A program made the position numbers and the translations under genes. Below are positions 55,147 to 64,000 of a DNA stretch of 64,000 bases, one piece after another; the stretch's first letter is position 1, and each line of letters opens with the position of its first letter. The stretch is from Poecilobothrus nobilitatus. Its lineage: Eukaryota; Arthropoda; Insecta; Diptera; Dolichopodidae. The DNA is taken from the NCBI GenBank assembly GCA_947095535.1, contig OX352773.1, positions 109,003,950 through 109,067,949 of the forward strand, given 5' to 3'. The notes beneath the pieces are model-generated. The model searched no databases and had not been told where the DNA came from. It saw only the letters and a program-made list of their open reading frames with translations.

Positions 55147-55442
55147 GACAGTACCTATATAGGACAAACAGGTAGACATTTCGCGATTCGTTATTCGGAA
55201 CACATTAGAGAACTTAATAAAGTGGATTCCAAGTACAATTTTGCCAACCACTTAATGGAAAAAAACCATTCTAGCAATATAAATATCCTGAAAATCTTAC
55301 ATATTGATAAAAAAGGTTATATAAAAAGTTGGATTTATTGGAATCTCTAGAAATTAAAAAAGCTATAAAACAAAATAAATCAATTTTGAACGAACAATTA
55401 GAATTGCGAAATTCACCTATGTTAAATATAGGAAATATATGA
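55147..55442 (+). pseudogene. Penelope-like element GIY-YIG endonuclease fragment
   Basis: TYIGQTGRHFAIRYSEHIRE is the YIG half of a GIY-YIG nuclease with its Arg, followed by NFANHLMEKNHSS and, after a one-base shift near 55325, LDLLESLEIKKAIKQNKSIL and NEQLELRNSP to a TGA at 55440. This spacing matches the C-terminal endonuclease of Penelope-like retroelements. The reverse transcriptase is absent, so the element is strongly 5' truncated. Mirror copy (shorter): 61448-61622. Confidence 0.78.
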
Positions 55443-57950
55443 AATCACCTATGTTTAGATTTGTAATTATTTAGTAGGTATAAATGTAATATTAAAAAAT
55501 AGGAAAATTATTCATGTTTAGTATTAAATTGTATTCGCCCTGATGATGGCAGTGATGCTGAAATATATATAGGCTTTATAATAAATAAATATAATATTTT
55601 AAGAATTATAAAAATAAAATATTAATAAAATTATTTTGTGGAGAAAAAGTATAAATAAAAACCAATTTTTTACTCAATAGATCTAATAAAGATGTTCCAC
55701 AAACTTACGGTTGAAAAAATTCAAGGATTATGTATTTGGTTGTTAAGTCAACTAAGAGTTTGGCAATTTTACCTGTTGGTGGAACTTTGTTTTCAGCACA
55801 AAAAGGAAAATTATGGTGCAAATCATGTAAATGTTGTGAGTAAACTAAATCCATTCTAAAACGTAACCAGTTTCCGAATCATCGGCAACTGAAAGCACAT
55901 CAATATTTTCAGTAGCGTCAACCCACTGAAAATCTTTATGTGGTAAATATTGGATCATTGCCCATCCTTATAAATTGTTAGCGTCTTCACATACTATGTA
56001 TTTGGAAGGTTCGTTTCTTTTATAAGATTCTCCCATGAATTTATTATTTGCTACTGCATGTGTAAGTGAGCACTGACTAATTCCACCACGTATCCCTTTT
56101 TTTAGGGAAATTATACATATCAATATCAGTTAATAATTGTAATTTGATATCCGTGTATTTTAACATAGCTGCCCATGACAAACCTGGGGTAGTATAAAAA
56201 TTTGTAGGATCTAAAGAATAGATTTTGTAGAATATTTTTCGAAAGTTTTCAAAAACATCAGTCAAAATAAGCACATCTGTTTTAACGTAAAGTTTTAAAT
56301 AGTCCCATAAGTTTTGACAATCAAACGTATTCCATACATATAACTGCATGAATGTAGTTTTTATCGGAACATGATCTGCTTGTCATTTGATTGGTAAAAG
56401 GTTCTTGTGAAGGTAAACTTCTTTCGTCAAGTCGTTGAAAGGAATTTAAATACTCATAGGGAAAAACTCCCTTTTGGGTGATAAGTTTAATTTTTTCATT
56501 ATTATTGAATTCTTTTTTTATATGAAACAAATAATTTTCATTTAAATTTTTACTTAAAGAATCAATGCTAGAAGCCATAAATCGAAAGTTATCGAGAAAA
56601 CGTAAATAAAATGAATGATTTTTATCTATTGTAATTTTTTTAGATAATGCAATATAACGTTCTTTATTCAAAGGAATGACACAAATATGCCCATTCACTT
56701 CGTTTAATTCTTTAAATAAAAGATGGAAATCATAGCCGAAAAAATTGTAAAAAAATATAGGAAAAAAATTTAGTCGCCTATATAATAAATTACATTTAGA
56801 ATGAGCGGGTCCTCTATAATTACCAGTAAAGTGACAATTGTCTCTAATTCTATCATTAGAAGCTAAATGCTTACCACATATGTGATAATTTTCCTGAATT
56901 AATTGTTGAAGCTGCTGATTAAGTGTTAACAGATTCATTGGTTTTGGCATCATAAAAATATTTTTATATTTTATATTCACTACATGTTTTTGTTAACGAT
57001 ATGACAAATTCCTTAGCACAGTTAGCTCCAACAAACTATTTGTAACAGCTTTGACTATCATCAAAAGAACATTTAATGTAGTACGAGAAAGTTACTGGAA
57101 CATGTTGATGAATATTTGTTGTTGAAGACATCATTGGATTAGAACTGCATGTTGTAATGGGTTATAAAATACTCTCAGACTCGACATAAATAACAAAAGG
57201 TGTTTCTAATTGTTGTTGATAATTTTTAAACTCGAGTGTATTTTTCTCAATAGATGGAAACTTTGTAACGACTTTATTGCACTCAATTTTGTGTAAATCA
57301 CGCTGTTGTAATTTATAAAAATGTTGCAAGCACATATTACAAATATAAATTTCATGTATATGTTTTGTTACAGAACTACTTAATCTTTATAAATTTTTAA
57401 TATAGACAAAATGAAATTTATCATCCTTTTCCAAAAGCAATAAATTTATATGGTATTTTTTCACATTTTCTTAAACAGAATGGTTCTACAACCTCATATT
57501 TTTATTAATGACTTCCAGTCCAAACAAATTAATACTTATTTCACTATTTAGTTCTTCAAATAAATTTAACTCGTTCAATTTAGCTGGAAATTGCATAGTG
57601 CTAAAATTAAGCTGTCGTACATCACCAAACTTTAGCTCGACTATGGGTAGAGAAATATTATTAAGTTTATATGAAGATGTTCGTTCAGCATTTTGAATAC
57701 AAGTTTGTAAAGCTGATACTAAACACCACTTCAAACAGAAGTTATCTTTATTTTGAATATTAATGCATGCTTTTTTGTCTTCTATGCTTTTCGGTAGTTT
57801 AATATAACTAGACACACGTATTGGTTCAAATTTATTGATATTTATTTCAATATGTAAAATCCTGATTAACGCCCAGCCACTGTCTTTTTCTTGGAAGTCT
57901 TCTGCTTGTTGTTGAATAATTTCTTTAGCCTTTTCAAAAAAATCATTAAG
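55257..57950. repeat. Left arm of inverted duplication 3
   Basis: Reverse complement of 59008-61622. Covers the Penelope-like tail, ribozyme-like motif, junction and most of PolB copy E. The arms are almost identical; the right arm lacks about 75 bp near 60795. Confidence 0.92.
55537..55574 (+). ncRNA. Hammerhead-ribozyme-like motif of Penelope-like element
   Basis: GCC (55537-55539), core CTGATGA (55540-55546), hairpin GGCA-GTGA-TGCT (55548-55559), core GAAA (55560-55563), a short self-pairing AT stem III, then A|GGC (55571-55574) closing stem I with GCC. All conserved core positions of a type I hammerhead with minimal stem III are present. Cleavage would fall after 55571. Penelope-like elements are known to carry such ribozymes, and it lies 95 nt after the endonuclease stop. 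Confidence 0.68.
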
Positions 57951-58481
57951 ATCATCTGCTTGTGTAATACTAAACATTCGAGTTTGAAAATATTTGATTG
58001 ATATACTTTCAAACTCTTCTTCTGTTGGCTTTATATATTCGCCAAAAAGCTCAAGATTTACTTTTATAACATTGTGCTTTTTTAATGATTGCATCAATAA
58101 TTCAATTATACCGGTCTAAGCATTTTCCAGAAAATGTGATGTGTTTAGTATGCTTTCATCATCATTATCTCTAATAAACGTTTCTATTCTATTTTGAAAA
58201 CATTCATCAATATGTCTAACATTAGATCTAATTACTTCTGCCGCATTACTTTTATGCTTATTTGTTCGGATCTGGTAGTTCCACAAAGTGTTTGTAACGT
58301 TTGATTTGCACTTTCTGCAAAATTTTACATTTTCCAAATTTTTTTGATGTTTTAATAAACTATCATTTCTATTAAATGATTTTTTACATATTTCACAATT
58401 ATGTTTTAATTGTGTTTCACATTTATGTCCTTTTAAATTGTCAGATCTTGTGAACACTTTTTCACATTTATCACATTCCAA
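55830..58481 (-). pseudogene. POLB: Second-lineage protein-primed DNA polymerase B, copy E
   Basis: From 58481: C2H2 fingers CDKCEKVFTRSDNLKGHKC and CEICKKSFNRNDSLLKHQ plus FCRKCKSN. Then AEDFQEKDSGWALIRILHIE, ISINLFGLEVINK, the endonuclease VII-like region CGKHLASNDRIRDNCHFTGN, ExoII NFFGYDFHLLF, ExoIII YLKLYVKTDVLIL, and a damaged GGIS/motif A region near 55960-56100. It lacks motifs B and C: the sequence ends near 55830 at the junction with Penelope-like DNA. Breaks near 58110, 57480, 57000 and 56330. The N-terminal part 57951-58481 is not mirrored. Confidence 0.88.
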
Positions 58482-59007
58482 TTTAATTCATTTGTTTTTT
58501 GAACTCATTTATCTTTTTTTTTTGTTAGTGTCCTTTTTTTATATGAAAACAATATTAATTTAGTCTATAAATGACTTTAACTTAGTCTTAAATTCAGTGA
58601 TTTAACACGACAACTCAAGAAGTCAATTGTATATATATACAAATTTTTCTAATTCTATATAGATAAACCTAAACTAACTAGGTTGCATAATTTGAATGTA
58701 TATATAACATATAAGAACATAAAATGAATATTGAGTTTTTCTAATGAATTACTACAATGTTGCATATTAATCAAATTATTACAAAATTGAAACTATATAC
58801 AAACAAAATCATGATGTGAAAAATTGCTTGCACTTTTCATAATAGATGTCGAAGTATTTAAGATATACACAAAATTTTTTATGTTATTTTATCATAACAC
58901 TATATAAAAAAGTGAAAGGAATATTTAATTTTCAATAAAAAAAAAAACAAAATATAAACATTTAAAACCTGTAAAATTAAAAACAAAAAATAAAAAAAAA
59001 ATTACAT
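57951..59007. other. Unpaired centre of inverted duplication 3
   Basis: Includes the N-terminal third of PolB copy E (57951-58481). About 500 bp of AT-rich DNA follow, with no gene, ending in A-rich runs (58935-59000) directly before the right arm. Confidence 0.6.
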
Positions 59008-59009
59008 TA

Positions 59010-61160
59010 ATGATTTTTTTGAAAAGGCTAAAGAAATTATTCAACAACAAGCAGAAGACTTCCAAGAAAAAGACAGTGGCTGGGCGTTAATCAGGATTTT
59101 ACATATTGAAATAAATATCAATAAATTTGAACCAATACGTGTGTCTAGTTATATTAAACTACCGAAAAGCATAGAAGACAAAAAAGCATGCATTAATATT
59201 CAAAATAAAGATAACTTCTGTTTGAAGTGGTGTTTAGTATCAGCTTTACAAACTTGTATTCAAAATGCTGAACGAACATCTTCATATAAACTTAATAATA
59301 TTTCTCTACCCATAGTCGAGCTAAAGTTTGGTGATGTACGACAGCTTAATTTTAGCACTATGCAATTTCCAGCTAAATTGAACGAGTTAAATTTATTTGA
59401 AGAACTAAATAGTGAAATAAGTATTAATTTGTTTGGACTGGAAGTCATTAATAAAAATATGAGGTTGTAGAACCATTCTGTTTAAGAAAATGTGAAAAAA
59501 TACCATATAAATTTATTGCTTTTGGAAAAGGATGATAAATTTCATTTTGTCTATATTAAAAATTTATAAAGATTAAGTAGTTCTGTAACAAAACATATAC
59601 ATGAAATTTATATTTGTAATATGTGCTTGCAACATTTTTATACATTACAACAGCGTGATTTACACAAAATTGAGTGCAATAAAGTCGTTACAAAGTTTCC
59701 ATCTATTGAGAAAAATACACTCGAGTTTAAAAATTATCAACAACAATTAGAAACACCTTTTGTTATTTATGTCGAGTCTGAGAGTATTTTATAACCCATT
59801 ACAACATGCAGTTCTAATCCAATGATGTCTTCAACAACAAATATTCATCAACATGTTCCAGTAACTTTCTCGTACTACATTAAATGTTCTTTTGATGATA
59901 GTCAAAGCTGTTACAAATAGTTTGTTGGAGCTAACTGTGCTAAGGAATTTGTCATATCGTTAACAAAAACATGTAGTGAATATAAAATATAAAAATATTT
60001 TTATGATGCCAAAACCAATGAATCTGTTAACACTTAATGAGCAGCTTCAACAATTAATTCAGGAAAATTGTCACATATGTGGTAAGCATTTAGCTTCTAA
60101 TGATAGAATTAGAGACAATTGTCACTTTACTGGTAATTATAGAGGACCCGCTCATTCTAAATGTAATTTATTATATAGGCGACTAAATTTTTTTCCTATA
60201 TTTTTTTACAATTTTTTCGGCTATGATTGCCATATTTTATTTAAAGAATTAAACGAAGTGAATGGGCATATTTGTGTCATTCCTTTGAATAAAGAACGTT
60301 ATATTGCATTATCTAAAAAAATTACAATAGATAAAAATCATTCATTTTATTTACGTTTTCTCGATTACTTTCGATTTATGGCTTCTAGCATTGATTCTTT
60401 ATGTAAAAATTTAAATGAAAATGATTTGTTTCATATAAAAAAAGAATTCAATAATAATGAAAAAATTAAACTTATGACCCAAAAGGGAGTTTTTCCCTAT
60501 GAGTATTTAAATTCCTTTGAACGATTTGACGAAAGAAGTTTACCTTCACAAGAACCTTTTACCAATCAAATGACAAGCACATCATGTTCCGATGAAAACT
60601 ACATTCATGCAGTTATATGTATGGAATACGTTTGATTGTCAAAACTTATGGGACTATTTAAAACTTTACCTTAAAACAGATGTGCTTATTTTGACTGATG
60701 TTTTTGAAAACTTTCGAAAAATATTCTACAAAATCTATTCTTTAGATCCTACAAATTTTTATACTACCCCAGGTTTGTCATGGGCAGCTATGTTACGTGG
60801 TGGAATTAGTCAGGGCTCACTTAGACATTCAGTAGCAAATAATAAATTCATGGGAGAATCTTATAAAAGAAACGAACCTTGCAAATACATAGTATATGAA
60901 GACGCTAACAATTTATATGAATGGGCAATGATCCAATATTTACCACATAAAGATTTTCAGTGGGTTGACGCTACTGAAAATATTGATGTGCTTTCAGTTG
61001 CCGATGATTCGGAAACTGGTTACGTTTTAGAATGGATTTAGTTTACTCACAACATTTACATGATTTGCACCATGATTTTCCTTTTTGTGCTGAAAACAAA
61101 GTTCCACCAACAGGTAAAATTGCCAAACTCTTAGTTGTCTTAACAACCAAATACATAATC
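59010..61160 (+). pseudogene. POLB: Second-lineage protein-primed DNA polymerase B, copy F
   Basis: Mirror copy of E without the zinc-finger N-terminus. It shows EDFQEKDSGWALIRILHIE, the endonuclease VII-like Cys/His block, NFFGYDCHILF and YLKLYLKTDVLILTDVFENF. An in-frame deletion of about 25 codons joins WAAML directly to RGGISQGSLRHSVANNKFMG. The motif A region is altered to EDANNLYEWAM. Ends near 61160 without motifs B and C. Stops near 59469, 59790, 59920 and 60633. Confidence 0.88.
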
Positions 61161-61311
61161 CTTGAATTTTTTCAACCGTAAGTTTGTGGAACATCTTTAT
61201 TAGATCTATTGAGTAAAAAATTGGTTTTTATTTATACTTTTTCTCCACAAAATAATTTTATTAATATTTTATTTTTATAATTCTTAAAATATTATATTTA
61301 TTTATTATAAA

Positions 61312-61349
61312 GCCTATATATATTTCAGCATCACTGCCATCATCAGGGC
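61312..61349 (-). ncRNA. Hammerhead-ribozyme-like motif, mirror copy
   Basis: Exact reverse-complement counterpart of 55537-55574, with the same core elements CTGATGA and GAAA and closing GCC/GGC. It is copied with the arm rather than independently acquired. Confidence 0.66.
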
Positions 61350-61447
61350 GAATACAATTTAATACTAAACATGAATAATTTTCCTATTTTTTAATATTAC
61401 ATTTATACCTACTAAATAATTACAAATCTAAACATAGGTGATTTCAT

Positions 61448-61622
61448 ATATTTCCTATATTTAACATAGGTGAATTTCGCAATCCTAATTGTTCGTTCAA
61501 AATTGATTTATTTTGTTTTATAGCTTTTTTAATTTCTAGAGATTCCATTAAATCCAACTTTTTACCTTTTTTATCAATATGTAAGATTTTCAGGTTATTT
61601 ATATTGCTAGAATGGTTTTTTT
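61448..61622 (-). pseudogene. Penelope-like endonuclease fragment, mirror copy
   Basis: Contains EIKKAIKQNKSILNEQ and a frame-shifted NHSSNIN segment; shorter at its 5' side than the left copy because the arm ends at 61622. Confidence 0.65.
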
Positions 61623-61626
61623 CTCT

Positions 61627-61700
61627 TTTTTACTCATTTTGCATGCTTTTTCGACGAATATATGCAAATAATTTCTTTGCATACTTTTAGGAGGACTAAA
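61627..61700 (-). repeat. Copy of the LINE/SINE target repeat
   Basis: Reverse complement reads TTTAGTCCTCCTAAAAGTAT ... GCAAAATGAGTAAAAAAGAG, nearly identical to 48500-48576. It abuts the truncated Penelope-like fragment. Confidence 0.75.
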
Positions 61701-61789
61701 TGCTTTAAAAAAGCTCCTCCTGCCCCAGAACCGGCATATCCATACTACTTGAATGGATAACTGAAGAAACCACAAAATGAAAATTAGAG

Positions 61790-62720
61790 ATTCATAAGTT
61801 TAAACAAAAATACTATAACGACGTCCATGTAGGGAGACTCTATAACGAAAGCAAAAGTGAGGTCAAAAAATTTATTTTGCAAGCAAAAAAAAAAGTTTTG
61901 TCATGAGGAAATATCGAGAAACAGAGGTTGTAGTTGAATTTTTTTAAGCTATATAAAAAAATGATGTGCAATAATAATGATTCAGTAAAAAATTCCATTA
62001 AACTAATAGAAGATAATAATCAAAAATATTCCAAAGATTCTGATATTGCTGAGTGTATGAACTACTTTTTATCAATGTTACAAATGAACTTGATTGCCCA
62101 ACTGATCCCATTGATTATCTGTATCTAGATAATTTTACCAGGATTTTTAATTGCAATTTTGAATTGACTCCAACAAATCTGGATGAAGTAAAATTAATCA
62201 TTAATTCCTTAAAACCTGCAGATGCGACAGGCTACGATAGTATATCTACCTAGTAAATGTATTAAAACATTTTCTAGCGAACTATCATCCATACTAGTTA
62301 ACTTCATAAATTCATCCTTTGAAACATTTTCTTTTCCTGAATCTTTAAAATCAGCTGTAGTAACACCAGTTTTCAAAAGTGGTAATACCACAAATAAATC
62401 AAATTGCAGATGCCGTTTTGAAATATTCTTCCTAAAATGAAGAAGAATGGATAGATTATATAAAATCCGATTTAAAAACTGTAGAAATGTGGCTAAATAA
62501 ACATCGAATGTTATTAAATATCAAAAAACCCAAATTTTACTATTTGAAAACAAAAAGTTCACTTGTACAAATTTCGTCTTTAATAATAAAAGTATTGAAA
62601 TTGTAAAGAAATTTAACTATTTCGGATTAATAATTGACAGCAAGCTAAAATGGTGCGATCATCTAGAATTTGTAATGAAAAAAATAACACCATATATCAT
62701 AAAGAAACTATATTATATAG
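61790..62720 (+). pseudogene. LINE ORF2 reverse transcriptase fragment
   Basis: Pieces in shifting frames: NESKSEVKKFILQAKKK, FELTPTNLDEVKLIINSLKP followed by ADATGYDSIS, then LKSAVVTPVFKSGNTTNKSN. After an internal deletion near 62430 come LKTVEMWLNKHRMLLNIKK and FNYFGLIIDSKLKWCDHLEF. The catalytic FADD region is deleted. Pattern fits CR1/Jockey-like LINEs; may be the 3' continuation type of the 47.2-kb fragment. Confidence 0.72.
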
Positions 62721-62919
62721 AGTAATCATAATCAATTCTGTACAAAATGAAGTACCCCGAAAATCTACATATCATTAAAATGTTTACAGAAATATATATT
62801 GCTATACAGAATTCTCAAATCTAATGCAGAAATCATATGTACCTACATAAAGTATGTCTACAGCTTATAAAAAAATATTATTGATATTGTTATGATATGA
62901 TCAGAATTCTATTTTTATA

Positions 62920-63945
62920 TCCTACACATTAAGTATAGGGTATATTAACGTTGGTTTGGTGTTTGTAACCACCAAAAGGAAGCGAGTTAGATATGGACAT
63001 GTATATATATTTTGAATCAGGATCACCTCCTGAGTCGATTCAGCGATGTCCGTCCGTCCGTTTGCACGATAACTCAAAATCTAGTGAAGCTATCTTGATG
63101 AAATTTATATAGTAGGTTACTAATTAAGGCTAAGGGAAGGCCTTAATTAGTAACATAGGGGAAGGGAAGGCTAAGTTCGAATATGGACAAAATCGGTCCA
63201 TGTGTTCGGGTACCTCCCATACAACTCCCAAAACCGAAAACGCATATCTTTGAAATTAATAAAGATAGAAACTTAAAATTTTGTACGAGGATGTGTAAAA
63301 AATCCTGAATCCCTGATATCCCTAAAATTTGAGATAAATTGGAGTGGTTATTCGGGTACCTCCCACACAACTCCCAAAACCGAACAAGCATATATTCGAA
63401 ATAAATAAAGGTAGAAACTTCAAATTTGGTACTAAGGTGTTGTTTACTAAATCCCTGATTTGTCCAAAATTTGAGATGAATTGGACGAGCTGTTCGGTTA
63501 CCTCCCACACAACTCCCATAACCGAACAAACATATCTTCGAAATTAATAAAGATAAAAACTTCAAATTTGATACGGGGGTGTTGTTTCCTGAATCCCTGA
63601 TTTGCCTAAAATTTCAAATGATTTGGAATGGTTGTTCGGGTATCTCCCACACAACTCCCAAGACCGAACAAGCATATCTTTGAAATTTATAAATATAAAA
63701 ACTTGAAATTTGATATAAGAGTATCCTACCCTGTTCTGATAATGTCTCTAAAATTTGGGATGAATTGGGTGCCTTCACACACTTTGCAAGACCTAACAAG
63801 CATATCTTCGAATTTAATAAAGATAGAAACCTGAAATTCTGTACAAAGGTTGCAAAAGCATTTATTTTTTAGCTTATATTAAATGCCTAACTAAAATAAC
63901 TTATGAATTTTTAATTTAATTTGAATTTTTAAGGTGTAGGGTATA
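62920..63945. repeat. Dispersed repeat with internal 142-bp minisatellite
   Basis: Left edge TATCCTACACATTAAGTATA, then GATGTCCGTCCGTCCGTTTG. Right edge AAGGTGTAGGGTATA. Between them are four clear units and a fifth decayed one, starting TTCGGGTACCTCCCACACAA at 63205, 63351, 63493 and 63635 (about 63775). The small ORFs here are by-products of the repeat. The edges hint at a terminal inverted repeat, as in non-autonomous DNA elements; this is tentative. Confidence 0.7.
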
Positions 63946-64000
63946 AATACAGATGTGTGAGTGTCTATAAGAATTTGAATAGAATCATTTTAATATGTGC

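Larger units (their letters stand above)
59008..61622. repeat. Right arm of inverted duplication 3
   Basis: Mirror of 55257-57950. It begins abruptly inside the PolB N-terminal domain (FFEKAKEIIQQQ) and ends inside the Penelope-like endonuclease. There it meets the AATGAGTAAAAA target repeat at 61627. Confidence 0.92.

Noticed and set aside
63143..63834. Overlapping ORFs of 61-140 aa in the last kilobase
   Set aside because: Both strands of a 142-bp minisatellite stay open because of unit length; not genes.

Overview
The window reads as AT-rich animal nuclear DNA, most likely from an insect. The evidence is spliceosomal-type introns in the transposase and in a small ORF, a non-LTR retrotransposon with a poly-A tail, a tRNA-derived SINE, a THAP/P-type DNA transposon, Penelope-like debris and many ACATACATATGTA-type microsatellites. 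These microsatellites and P-type elements suggest a fly, but that is only an inference. I see no ordinary host gene; almost everything recognisable is mobile or endogenous-virus-like DNA.

1-32.4 kb holds Polinton/Maverick (adintovirus-like) elements. A protein-primed family B DNA polymerase (1-2706, +) is followed by a recent inverted duplication (about 2961-4664 against 5453-7163) carrying small element genes. Next comes a capsid module, element A, mostly on the minus strand: conserved ORF, adenain-like protease, exonuclease-like protein, double jelly-roll major capsid protein, basic core-like protein, penton-like minor capsid protein, a charged 174-aa protein, a tiny ORF and the packaging ATPase. 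A plus-strand 98-aa ORF and a chromodomain integrase close it (13.2-14.4 kb). Element B repeats this gene order in opposite orientation (15.9-32.1 kb) but is badly deleted. Its penton gene is split by a 12-kb insertion (17.4-29.4 kb) that is itself palindromic: two inverted copies of a second, divergent PolB lineage plus integrase tails around a GC-rich hairpin, with a truncated Gypsy-like retrotransposon inside its right arm.

32.4-43.3 kb contains a nucleotidyltransferase-like fragment, a dispersed repeat, long gene-free AT-rich DNA, and a complete-looking P-type transposon (37367-41873) with terminal inverted repeats, subterminal repeats, a 7-bp target duplication and a decayed THAP transposase.

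43.3-62 kb contains another copy of the second PolB lineage, a LINE endonuclease fragment, a full-length but decayed Jockey-like LINE (about 48577-53742), a tRNA-derived SINE inserted at its 3' target duplication, Polinton terminal-type repeats, and a third long inverted duplication (55257-57950 against 59008-61622). Each outer end of that duplication has a Penelope-like fragment with a hammerhead-ribozyme-like motif. The last 2 kb hold a LINE reverse transcriptase fragment and a minisatellite-bearing repeat.

The main theme is that protein-primed, virus-like elements here occur repeatedly as long, near-identical head-to-head copies at three separate places. Most genes are broken; the major capsid, basic core and 174-aa genes of element A remain open.
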